A stretch of DNA of 64,000 bases from Macrostomum hystrix. Its lineage: Eukaryota > Platyhelminthes > Macrostomidae. The translations under genes and the position numbers were made by a program. The stretch lies in contig CATNEN010000025.1 in the NCBI GenBank assembly GCA_950097015.1, positions 6,810,001 through 6,874,000 on the forward strand, written 5' to 3'. The notes beneath the pieces are model-generated. The model was given only the letters and a program-made list of their open reading frames with translations, did no database searches and was not told the DNA's origin. Numbering within the stretch: position 1 is the first letter of the stretch; each line of letters begins with the position of its first letter. Below are positions 21,364-31,310 of the stretch, piece by piece.

Positions 21364-22949
21364 GTAAGCTCCATTGCATATATATTAACTGCCACACTTT
21401 AGGCCAGGGGTTGGCAAACTCCAGCCCGCGGGCCAGATGCGACCATCGAAGCTATCAAATCTGGCCCGTTGTCCATACAGTATCCTGTCTCACCTCTCCC
21501 CTGTCTGATCTCTCCCCTGTCTCATCTCTCCCGTGTCTCATCTCTCCCGTGTCTTATCTCGCCCGTGTCTCATCTCTCCCGTGTCTCATCTCTCCCGTGT
21601 CTCATCTCTCCCGTGTCTCATCTCTCCCGTGTCTCATCTCTCCCGTGTCTCATCTCTCCCCTGTCTCATCTCTCCCGTGTCTCATCTCTCCCCTGTCTGA
21701 TCTCTCCCCTGTATAATCTCTCCCTATCACATATTTCTACAGTCAATGCGGCCTGCTGTCGTCTTTTAGGTTCTCTCTTCTGCCCTTGCCGACAGAAGCT
21801 TGTCGACCTCTGCTTTAGGTAGTAGAAAGCTTGGCCCTAATGTTTCCCGATTTTAAAATATGTTTCTCTTTCCTTTCAAACTCGAAGCTCCCGCCACCGT
21901 GGAGTCGTTCGTTGCCGTCCCTTTCGGCCAGCCGAGCGCAGAAGCGGCTGCCGCCGCCGCCGCTTCTGCCGGCCAACAGCCGGCCGCCAAAGTTGACGGC
22001 AGCGCCGCGGCGCCCTACGACTTGACTCTGGGCGGCGGGCTGAATTTCACCTGCCGGTCAACCTGCGGCTACCCGCCTGCCCAGCTCCGCCTGGATTATC
22101 AGGGCGTCAGCGTGCAGCTGCCCGCACCGTCGAGTCCCGATTTGTTTCGAGTCCGCTACGCAACTGACAATGCCAGCTGCCCTGATCCAATGAACCGCCT
22201 GCTAACTGTTGCCAACGCCTCTGTCACGCTGCCCAACTGCTCCGCTCTCAAACTGGACGGCAAGGCCAGATTTCGTTGCGCCATCGGCGAGGCCGAATCG
22301 CCTGTCTCCTATAAGGATATCTACGTCTACTGTCCAGGTGAGGCTGAGCCTTGATAATAATTATAATTATTGCAGGAGGGCTGCGGGCAAGGTGACATCG
22401 TTTGGTGACACTAGACCCGCAGCCAGCGAGGAGGCAATTCTGCCCATTTCGCTGACACTTGAGCACACACGCACACAGATACTGTACGCAGGCACACTCT
22501 CACACAGGTGTGTACATCTGCCCTGACTTTCTCATCGTCAGGCAGTGTACACTTTCACTGTGTCTTGGAGGTTGGCCCTCCATGGCGTATATTGCACGAC
22601 AAGCCCCCAATCCTTTTCTTTGCGGCTGCGGCCCAAATGAATGTGGCCTCGCCGCGGAATCGAGCTCAGGGACCTTGGCGCGAGAGGCAAACGAGTTAAC
22701 CGCTCCGCCACTCACCTCCCGGCCTGAGGCTCGCGGATTCATTTTATAAAAGCACTGAGCCAGCTCATTCACCACTGTATTTCCGCAGCCATTGCTCGAG
22801 ACTATCCGCTGACTCAGGGCGAAATCGCTGCCGCCTCGGTCGGCGCTGTGCTAGGCGTATTCCTCATCATTCTAGGCTTTGTGCTGTTCTGCCAACGCAA
22901 ACCGGCCGAGGAATTAGACGACGCTGCTTCTCAACCGATGCAGGTTTGA
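20979..22949 (+). CDS. Two-Ig-domain single-pass membrane protein, unassigned family
   Basis: Three exons, 20979-21363, 21888-22337 and 22789-22949, join with phase 1 at both junctions, giving 331 residues. It begins with a signal peptide (MLLSMSLPMLLLNVLTAAS). Ig domain 1 has the paired cysteines NLTCN and RWHCKF with the central W in LYWHS; Ig-like domain 2 has LNFTC and FRCAIG. A TM helix (SVGAVLGVFLIILGFVLFC) follows and then a short acidic tail of about 20 residues ending QPMQV. Phase 1 introns flanking Ig domains are typical of metazoan cell-surface proteins. Several N-glycosylation sequons (NLT, NQS, NFT, NAS, NCS) fit an ectodomain. An adhesion or receptor role is inference; I cannot place it in a named family. 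The last CAG precedes GTTTGA, so a further splice instead of the stop is conceivable. Confidence 0.8.
21397..21820 (+). mobile_element. hAT-like MITE copy 1 with internal 16-bp minisatellite
   Basis: The left end CAGGGGTTGGCAAACT (from 21405) and degenerate right end AGCTTGTCGACCTCTG (to 21812) are inverted repeats of the widespread animal hAT end type CAGGGGTCGGCAAACT. CTTTAGGC (21397-21404) and CTTTAGGT (21813-21820) form an 8-bp target duplication with one mismatch. The palindrome GCCCGCGGGC lies just inside the left end. The body holds a 16-bp minisatellite. The element sits in intron 1 of the Ig gene and is 408 bp long. Confidence 0.8.
21480..21718. repeat. 16-bp minisatellite inside hAT-like copy 1
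   Basis: About 15 copies of TCTCATCTCTCCCGTG with CCTG and TTAT variants; no higher-order period is obvious. Confidence 0.9.
21888..22337 (+). CDS. Ig protein exon 2: Ig-like domain 2
   Basis: Starts after the only nearby acceptor, CTCGAAG. It carries an alanine-rich insert (about seven Ala) before the first cysteine. Extra cysteines (CRSTC and CPDP) suggest an additional disulphide. Donor GTGAGG is at 22338. Confidence 0.75.
22355..22720 (-). mobile_element. tRNA-derived SINE, family A
   Basis: Second copy of the family seen at 1650-1932, in intron 2 of the Ig gene. On the minus strand the A-box-like region lies at about 22690-22709 and the B-box-like GAGCTCGATTCC at 22656-22667; the AT-rich 3' tail is at 22350-22373. 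It has small insertions relative to copy 1, including one near 22480-22505 and one near 22600-22635. Confidence 0.75.
22789..22949 (+). CDS. Ig protein exon 3: TM helix and cytoplasmic tail
   Basis: Acceptor TATTTCCGCAG ends at 22788. It encodes a short linker, one TM helix, a QRK stop-transfer and an acidic tail (EELDD) ending at TGA 22947-22949. The exon is too short and lies in the wrong setting to be noticed as a stand-alone open frame. Confidence 0.75.
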
Positions 22950-23263
22950 GTCCGGTCGCTCATCCCATTCGATGCAGATGGTTAAATAGTTCCCTTACGA
23001 ATTTTTACTAGTTGACCCAATAGGATAAACAGACAATCCTCTGTGCTCCAAATATGCCCCAGTCCTCATATTTATATTGATTAGAATAGCAAATTAATTA
23101 TATTAACTGCAAGTTGAAGCACGCAGCATTCCCAGTTTCCCGTGCAATCGTTCGCTGCTTTGAAGCGGATTTTACAATAGCGATAAGCCTTTTCTTAACC
23201 TTCATTGAGGCACTCAATCTTTCTCCTCAGTAAATGCATGCGTTACTATTGTGTTTTTATCGA
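22950..23263. other. 3' flank of Ig-domain gene
   Basis: Unique sequence, AT-rich. No clear AATAAA on the plus strand was noticed before the next element. No gene is seen. Confidence 0.4.
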
Positions 23264-23331
23264 TTAACAGTAGAAAGAGCTGGGGGATATTTTTCACGAA
23301 AATTCCTACTACACGATAGCTCCCAAACAGA

Positions 23332-23475
23332 ATGAACGATTTTCGTGAAAGTCCACCAGATGGATCAACATTTTTTGCCCTTCACGATGAACTAACTTTC
23401 AAAGCCGTCACACGTCAGCATCGTCAAGATATTCAGCAGTTTTTATCGAAGACGCTGGTAACCAGGACGACTTAA
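23332..23475 (+). other. Short open frame within the TTAA element, possible remnant
   Basis: A 47-residue frame begins ATG (MNDFRESPPDGSTFFALHDE) between the left TTAA end and the hAT-like insert and stops at 23473-23475. It is not low-complexity. It may be a transposase N-terminal remnant or chance; I do not recognise a family. Confidence 0.2.
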
Positions 23476-23491
23476 ATTGCTCTGTATATAC

Positions 23492-26400
23492 CAGGGGTCG
23501 GCAAACTCCGTGTCTAATCTCCCCCGTGTGTCACCTCTCCCGTGTCTTATCTCCCCCGTGTGTCACCCCTCCCGTGTCTTATCTCCCCCGTGTGTCACCT
23601 CTCGCGTGTCTTGTCTCCCCCGTGTGTCGCCTCTCCCGTGTCTTATCTCCCCCGTGTGTCACCTCTCCCGTGTCTTATCTCCCCCGTGTGTCACCTCTCC
23701 CGTGTCTTATCTCTCCGTGTGTCACCCCTCCCGTGTCTTATCTCCCCCGTGTGTCACCTCTCGCGTGTCTTATCTCCCCCGTGTGTCACCTGTCGCGTGT
23801 CTTATCTCCCCCGTGTGTCACCTCTCGCGTGTCTTATCTCCCCCGTGTGTCACCTCTCCCGTGTCTTATCTCCCCCGTGTGTCACCTCTCCCGTGTCTTA
23901 TCTCTCCGTGTGTCACCCCTCCCGTGTCTTATCTCCCCCGTGTGTCACCTCTCGCGTGTCTTATCTCCCCCGTGTGTCACCTGTCGCGTGTCTTATCTCC
24001 CCCGTGTGTCACCTCTCGCGTGTCTTATCTCCCCCGTGTGTCACCCCTCCCGTGTCTTATCTCCCCCGTGTGTCACCTCTACCGTGTCTTATCTCTCCCC
24101 GTGTGTCACCCCTCCCGTGTCTTATCTCCCCCGTGTGTCACCTCTCCCGTGTCTTATCTCCCCCGTGTGTCACCCCTCCCGTGTCTTATCTCCCCCGTGT
24201 GTCACCTCTCGCGTGTCTTGTCTCCCCCGTGTGTCGCCTCTCCCGTGTCTTATCTCCTCCCTGTGTCACCTCTCGCGTGTCTTATCTCCCCCGTGTGTCA
24301 CCTCTCCCGTGTCTTATCTCCCCCGTGTGTCACCTCTACCGTGTCTTATCCCCCCCGTGTGTCACCTCTCGCGTGTCTTATCTCCCCCGTGTGTCACCTC
24401 TCCCGTGTCTTATCTCCCCCGTGTGTCACCCCTCCCGTGTCTTATCTCCCCCGTGTGTCACCTCTCGCGTGTCTTGTCTCCCCCGTGTGTCGCCTCTCCC
24501 GTGTCTTATCTCCCCCGTGTGTCACCTCTCCCGTGTCTTATCTCCCCCGTGTGTCACCTCTCCCGTGTCTTATCTCTCCGTGTGTCACCCCTCCCGTGTC
24601 TTATCTCCCCCGTGTGTCACCTCTCGCGTGTCTTATCTCCCCCGTGTGTCACCTGTCGCGTGTCTTATCTCCCCCGTGTGTCACCTCTCGCGTGTCTTAT
24701 CTCCCCCGTGTGTCACCCCTCCCGTGTCTTATCTCCCCCGTGTGTCACCTCTACCGTGTCTTATCTCTCCCCGTGTGTCACCCCTCCCGTGTCTTATCTC
24801 CCCCGTGTGTCACCTCTCCCGTGTCTTATCTCCCCCGTGTGTCACCCCTCCCGTGTCTTATCTCCCCCGTGTGTCACCTCTCGCGTGTCTTGTCTCCCCC
24901 GTGTGTCGCCTCTCCCGTGTCTTATCTCCTCCCTGTGTCACCTCTCGCGTGTCTTATCTCCCCCGTGTGTCACCTCTCCCGTGTCTTATCTCCCCCGTGT
25001 GTCACCTCTACCGTGTCTTATCCCCCCCGTGTGTCACCTCTCGCGTGTCTTATCTCCCCCGTGTGTCACCTCTCCCGTGTCTTATCTCCCCCGTGTGTCA
25101 CCCCTCCCGTGTCTTATCTCCCCCGTGTGTCACCTCTCGCGTGTCTTGTCTCCCCGTGTGTCGCCTCTCCCGTGTCTTATCTCCCCCGTGTGTCACCTCT
25201 CCCGTGTCTTATCTCCCCCGTGTGTCACCTCTCCCGTGTCTTATCTCTCCGTGTGTCACCCCTCCCGTGTCTTATCTCCCCCGTGTGTCACCTCTCGCGT
25301 GTCTTATCTCCCCCGTGTGTCACCTGTCGCGTGTCTTATCTCCCCCGTGTGTCACCTCTCGCGTGTCTTATCTCCCCCGTGTGTCACCTCTCCCGTGTCT
25401 TATCTCCCCCGTGTGTCACCTCTCCCGTGTCTTATCTCTCCGTGTGTCACCCCTCCCGTGTCTTATCTCCCCCGTGTGTCACCTCTCGCGTGTCTTATCT
25501 CCCCCGTGTGTCACCTGTCGCGTGTCTTATCTCCCCCGTGTGTCACCTCTCGCGTGTCTTATCTCCCCCGTGTGTCACCTCTACCGTGTCTTATCCCCCC
25601 CGTGTGTCACCTCTCGCGTGTCTTGTCTCCCCCGTGTGTCGCCTCTCCCGTGTCTTATCTCCCCCGTGTGTCACCTCTCCCGTGTCTTATCTCCCCGTGT
25701 GTCACCCCTCCCGTGTCTTATCTCCCCCGTGTGTCACCTCTCCCGTGTCTTATCTCCCCCGTGTGTCACCTCTAACGTGTCTTATCCCCCCCGTGTGTCA
25801 CCTCTCGCGTGTCTTGTCTCCCCCGTGTGTCGCCTCTCCCGTGTCTTATCTCCCCCGTGTGTCACCTCTCCCGTGTCTTATCTCCCCCGTGTGTCACCTC
25901 TCCCGTGTCTCATCTCCCCCGTGTGTCACCCCTCCCGTGTCTTATCTCCCCCGTGTGTCACCTCTCCCGTGTCTTATCTCCCCCGTGTGTCACCTCTACC
26001 GTGTCTTATCTCTCCCCGTGTGTCACCTCTCGCGTGTCTTGTCTCCCCCGTGTGTCGCCTCTCCCGTGTCTTATCTCCTCCGTGTGTCACCTCTCGCGTG
26101 TCTTATCTCCCCCGTGTGTCACCTCTCCCGTGTCTTATCTCCCCCGTGTGTCACCTCTACCGTGTCTTATCTCTCCCCGTGTGTCACCCCTCCCGTGTCT
26201 TATCTCCCCCGTGTGTCACCTCTCCCGTGTCTTATCTCCCCCGTGTGTCACCCCTCCCGTGTCTTATCTCCCCCGTGTGTCACCTCTCGCGTGTCTTGTC
26301 TCCCCCGTGTGTCGCCTCTCCCGTGTCTTATCTCCCCCGTGTGTTACCTGTCGCGTGTCTTATCTCCCCCGTGTGTCACCTCTCGCGTGTCTTATCTCCC

Positions 26401-29400
26401 CCGTGTGTCACCTCTCGCGTGTCTTATCTCCCCCGTGTGTCACCTGTCGCGTGTCTTATCTCCCCCGTGTGTCACCTCTCGCGTGTCTTATCTCCCCCGT
26501 GTGTCACCCCTCCCGTGTCTTATCTCCCCCGTGTGTCACCTCTACCGTGTCTTATCTCTCCCCGTGTGTCACCCCTCCCGTGTCTTATCTCCCCCGTGTG
26601 TCACCTCTCCCGTGTCTTATCTCCCCCGTGTGTCACCCCTCCCGTGTCTTATCTCCCCCGTGTGTCACCTCTCGCGTGTCTTGTCTCCCCCGTGTGTCGC
26701 CTCTCCCGTGTCTTATCTCCTCCCTGTGTCACCTCTCGCGTGTCTTATCTCCCCCGTGTGTCACCTCTCCCGTGTCTTATCTCCCCCGTGTGTCACCTCT
26801 ACCGTGTCTTATCCCCCCCGTGTGTCACCTCTCGCGTGTCTTATCTCCCCCGTGTGTCACCTCTCCCGTGTCTTATCTCCCCCGTGTGTCACCCCTCCCG
26901 TGTCTTATCTCCCCCGTGTGTCACCTCTCGCGTGTCTTGTCTCCCCCGTGTGTCGCCTCTCCCGTGTCTTATCTCCCCCGTGTGTCACCTCTCCCGTGTC
27001 TTATCTCCCCCGTGTGTCACCTCTCCCGTGTCTTATCTCTCCGTGTGTCACCCCTCCCGTGTCTTATCTCCCCCGTGTGTCACCTCTCGCGTGTCTTATC
27101 TCCCCCGTGTGTCACCTGTCGCGTGTCTTATCTCCCCCGTGTGTCACCTCTCGCGTGTCTTATCTCCCCCGTGTGTCACCTCTCCCGTGTCTTATCTCCC
27201 CCGTGTGTCACCTCTCCCGTGTCTTATCTCTCCGTGTGTCACCCCTCCCGTGTCTTATCTCCCCCGTGTGTCACCTCTCGCGTGTCTTATCTCCCCCGTG
27301 TGTCACCTGTCGCGTGTCTTATCTCCCCCGTGTGTCACCTCTCGCGTGTCTTATCTCCCCCGTGTGTCACCCCTCCCGTGTCTTATCTCCCCCGTGTGTC
27401 ACCTCTACCGTGTCTTATCTCTCCCCGTGTGTCACCCCTCCCGTGTCTTATCTCCCCCGTGTGTCACCTCTCCCGTGTCTTATCTCCCCCGTGTGTCACC
27501 CCTCCCGTGTCTTATCTCCCCCGTGTGTCACCTCTCGCGTGTCTTGTCTCCCCCGTGTGTCGCCTCTCCCGTGTCTTATCTCCTCCCTGTGTCACCTCTC
27601 GCGTGTCTTATCTCCCCCGTGTGTCACCTCTCCCGTGTCTTATCTCCCCCGTGTGTCACCTCTACCGTGTCTTATCCCCCCCGTGTGTCACCTCTCGCGT
27701 GTCTTATCTCCCCCGTGTGTCACCTCTCCCGTGTCTTATCTCCCCCGTGTGTCACCTCTCGCGTGTCTTATCTCCCCCGTGTGTCACCTCTCCCGTGTCT
27801 TATCTCCCCGTGTGTCACCCCTCCCGTGTCTTATCTCCCCCGTGTGTCACCCCTCCCGTGTCTTATCTCCCCCGTGTGTCACCTCTCCCGTGTCTTATCT
27901 CCCCCGTGTGTCACCTGTCGCGTGTCTTATCTCCCCCGTGTGTCACCTCTCGCGTGTCTTGTCTCCCCCGTGTGTCGCCTCTCCCGTGTCTTATCTCCTC
28001 CCTGTGTCACCTCTCGCGTGTCTTATCTCCCCCGTGTGTCACCTCTCCCGTGTCTTATCTCCCCCGTGTGTCACCTCTACCGTGTCTTATCCCCCCCGTG
28101 TGTCACCTCTCGCGTGTCTTGTCTCCCCCGTGTGTCGCCTCTCCCGTGTCTTATCTCCCCCGTGTGTCACCTCTCCCGTGTCTTATCTCCCCGTGTGTCA
28201 CCCCTCCCGTGTCTTATCTCCCCCGTGTGTCACCTCTCCCGTGTCTTATCTCCCCCGTGTGTCACCTCTAACGTGTCTTATCCCCCCCGTGTGTCACCTC
28301 TCGCGTGTCTTGTCTCCCCCGTGTGTCGCCTCTCCCGTGTCTTATCTCCCCCGTGTGTCACCTCTCCCGTGTCTTATCTCCCCCGTGTGTCACCTCTCCC
28401 GTGTCTCATCTCCCCCGTGTGTCACCCCTCCCGTGTCTTATCTCCCCCGTGTGTCACCTCTCCCGTGTCTTATCTCCCCCGTGTGTCACCTCTACCGTGT
28501 CTTATCTCTCCCCGTGTGTCACCTCTCGCGTGTCTTGTCTCCCCCGTGTGTCGCCTCTCCCGTGTCTTATCTCCTCCGTGTGTCACCTCTCGCGTGTCTT
28601 ATCTCCCCCGTGTGTCACCTCTCCCGTGTCTTATCTCCCCCGTGTGTCACCTCTACCGTGTCTTATCTCTCCCCGTGTGTCACCCCTCCCGTGTCTTATC
28701 TCCCCCGTGTGTCACCTCTCCCGTGTCTTATCTCCCCCGTGTGTCACCCCTCCCGTGTCTTATCTCCCCCGTGTGTCACCTCTCGCGTGTCTTGTCTCCC
28801 CCGTGTGTCGCCTCTCCCGTGTCTTATCTCCCCCGTGTGTTACCTCTCGCGTGTCTTATCTCCCCCGTGTGTCACCTCTCGCGTGTCTTATCTCCCCCGT
28901 GTGTCACCTCTCGCGTGTCTCATCTCCCCCGTGTGTCGCCTCTCCCGTGTCTCATCTCCCTCGTGTGTCACCTCTCGCGTGTCTTATCTCCCCCGTGTGT
29001 CACCTCTCGCGTGTCTCATCTCCCCCGTGTGTCACCTCTCGCGTGTCTTATCTCCCCCGTGTGTCACCTGTCGCGTGTCTTATCTCCCCCGTGTGTCACC
29101 TCTCGCGTGTCTTATCTCCCCCGTGTGTCACCTCTCCCGTGTCTTATCTCCCCCGTGTGTCACCCCTCCCGTGTCTTATCTCCCCCGTGTGTCACCTCTC
29201 GCGTGTCTTGTCTCCCCCGTGTGTCGCCTCTCCCGTGTCTTATCTCCCCCGTGTGTCACCTCTCGCGTGTCTTATCTCCCCCGTGTGTCACCTCTCGCGT
29301 GTCTTATCTCCCCCGTGTGTCACCTCTCGCGTGTCTTATCTCCCCCGTGTGTCACCTGTCGCGTGTCTTATCTCCCCCGTGTGTCACCTCTCGCGTGTCT

Positions 29401-29825
29401 TATCTCCCCCGTGTGTCACCCCTCCCGTGTCTTATCTCCCCCGTGTGTCACCTCTACCGTGTCTTATCTCTCCCCGTGTGTCACCCCTCCCGTGTCTTAT
29501 CTCCCCCGTGTGTCACCTCTCCCGTGTCTTATCTCCCCCGTGTGTCACCCCTCCCGTGTCTTATCTCCCCCGTGTGTCACCTCTCGCGTGTCTTGTCTCC
29601 CCCGTGTGTCGCCTCTCCCGTGTCTTATCTCCTCCCTGTGTCGCCTCTCCCGTGTCTTATCTCCCCCGTGTCTCATCTCTCCCGTGTCTTATCTCCCCCG
29701 TGTCTCATCTCTCCTGTGTCTCATCTCTCCCCAATCTCAGTATATTTCTCTTATATTTCTACAGTCAATGCGGCCCGCTGTCGTATTTTAGGGTCTCTTT
29801 TTGGCTCGCTAGCTAATTTGACGAA
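23492..29825 (+). mobile_element. hAT-like MITE copy 2, expanded to about 6.3 kb
   Basis: It starts CAGGGGTCGGCAAACTCC (23492). It ends with the same right-hand segment as the other copies (TACAGTCAATGCGGCCCGCT, then GGCTCGCTAGCTAA), although the terminal inverted repeat is degenerate and no clean 8-bp duplication is visible. Between the ends lies the giant 32-bp array, so this is the same element as 21405-21812 enlarged about fifteen-fold by repeat expansion. Confidence 0.7.
23509..29735. repeat. Giant 32-bp minisatellite (about 195 units)
   Basis: The unit is two 16-bp halves, GTGTGTCACCTCTCCC and GTGTCTTATCTCCCCC. No plus-strand frame of the unit contains a stop and 32 is not a multiple of three, so all three frames stay open for thousands of bases. 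These open frames of up to 2104 codons are not genes. Variant units (TCTAACGTG, TCCTCCCTGTG, GTGTTACC) recur at fixed distances, showing higher-order duplication. Confidence 0.97.
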
Positions 29826-30417
29826 TGACGAAGCCATATTGGTTTAATATTACAATAATTATCAGTATAATCAACAATATATCACGGAAAATTGTAGAAC
29901 TTGTTCTGGATTTTCATGGCTGAATTGGCTGAATGCCTTGGGAGATACAAAAAGTGAGCACTGTGGGGATTAAAAATACCACTGTGATCTTTCTACTGTT
30001 AACTAAAATAACAATTTTCTATTTGTGCATGTTTTACTCGTTGTTAGTCCCTCACAGTCCGTTAAAAGTGAGTCAAATTTTATCCAAATGCTAACTGATC
30101 TGCACCTAATCTTGAATTAGTAGGTGCTGCATTTTCTCCGGCTGTTAGTACCCGTTGCATGGATTCTAGCAATCTGATGCACCAACCCAATAAGGGGCCT
30201 TTGCACTAGCGACTCAACCAATTTCTTCTAGTCTCTCTATTTATATATTGTCCGTGCTCGCTTTTTCTTAACTTTGAAGGTGCACTGTAAGCTTTATAAA
30301 AAGTAACGAATCGCTTTATTGTTTCTACTAGTGCGTTACTTCTAATGAAGTTACTTTTTACTTTGTGCGTTTTGCGAAATTAACGACTTTTTTGTCTACA
30401 AAACATGCACAGTCGTT
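29826..30417. other. Right flank of composite element and unique AT-rich sequence
   Basis: 29826-29998 belongs to the TTAA-flanked element; the rest is unique. No gene is seen. Confidence 0.4.
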
Positions 30418-30565
30418 TGAATAGCAGAGCGGTAACACGTCTTACTCTGGTACCAAGGTCATGAGCTCGAAACCGCAACGAAGCCACATTCATTTGGGGT
30501 GTTCGTGGTGCAATTGGCGTCCACGAGGACCAACACCCAAGGTTGTGTGCGAGTGAGAGTCACAA
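30418..30565 (+). mobile_element. Partial SINE, family A
   Basis: The plus strand starts with GCAGAGCGGTAACACGTC and CATGAGCTCGAAACCG (A- and B-box-like) and continues GAAGCCACATTCATTTGG, matching the reverse complement of the 1650-1932 and 22355-22720 copies. The middle is shortened. Confidence 0.6.
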
Positions 30566-30569
30566 GTAT

Positions 30570-31310
30570 AGTTTCAGTACTTTAAACTGGCATTGCAGTA
30601 ATCTAAAAATAATTAATAATATTAATTGATTACACCTGCCCCAATCGGGCCAGATGTACAGCCGACAGCACAGCCGCAGCTATTGCGCGGCGCATCTGAA
30701 GGCTGCGTACAGCTGTTCAGTCCATGGACTGGGGGGGACGCCACACCCACCTTCAATTATCCCAGCTGATGCTGGTACCAATTTAACAGCTGGGTGAACT
30801 GAAGCAATGCAGAGTTAAGTGTCCTGCTAAAGGACACAAATTGTTCCAGTGGAGTCGGTAATCGAACCCCCGATCTTCAAGTCGTTAGTCCGACGCCCTA
30901 ACCACTAGGCTACAACCTCTCCTAGGAGCTACTAGGCTACAGTAGTAATCTAGATTTTTACTGAACTCCTCCTTCAAAGGAGTTTCAGTACTTTAAACTG
31001 GCATTGCAGTAATCTAGATTTCTACTGAACTCCTCCTTCAAATGAGTTTCAGTACTTTAAACTGGCATTGCAGTAATCTAGAATATTACTGAACTCCTCC
31101 TTCAAATGAGTTTCAGTACTTTAAACTGGCATTGCAGTAATCTAGATTTCTACTGAACTCCTCCTTCAAAGGAGTTTCAGTACTTTAAACTGGCATTGCA
31201 GTAATCTAGATTTCTACTGAACTCCTCCTTCAAAGGAGTTTCAGTACTTTAAACTGGCATTGCAGTAATCTAGATTTCTACTGGAACTCCTCCTTCAAAG
31301 GAGTTAAAGA
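30570..31310. repeat. 64-bp tandem repeat interrupted by a SINE
   Basis: Units contain AGTTTCAGTACTTTAAACTG and ACTGAACTCCTCC; the start points 30981, 31045 and 31109 give a 64-bp period. About six copies lie in 30944-31310. The first copy is split: its left part is 30570-30605 and it resumes at 30944 after the SINE. Confidence 0.9.
30606..30943 (-). mobile_element. SINE, family B, near full length, inserted in the 64-bp array
   Basis: On the minus strand a tRNA-like head has an A-box-like TAGCCTAGTGGTTAG and a B-box-like GGGTTCGATTACC, then the family body (TTAGCAGGACACTTAA, CATCAGCTGGGATAA, GTCCATGGACTGAACAGC) and an ATT-rich tail. AGTAATCTA at 30597-30605 and 30944-30952 is a 9-bp target duplication within a repeat unit. 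It is the best reference copy for the family. Confidence 0.8.

Larger units (their letters stand above)
23264..30002. mobile_element. TTAA-flanked composite element (piggyBac-like) enclosing a hAT-like copy
   Basis: TTAA at 23264-23267 and 29999-30002 bound a 6731-bp segment whose ends are inverted: CAGTAGAAAGAGC on the left, CAGTAGAAAGATC on the reverse-complemented right. The first eight bases, CAGTAGAA, are shared with the left end of the TTAA-flanked MITE at 2772-3313. Nested inside is hAT-like copy 2 with a 6.2-kb minisatellite. Without the nested insert the host element would be only about 400 bp. No transposase is recognisable. Confidence 0.6.

Noticed and set aside
23509-29735. CRISPR-like array
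   Set aside because: Units are contiguous without unique spacers, and the setting is an animal genome.
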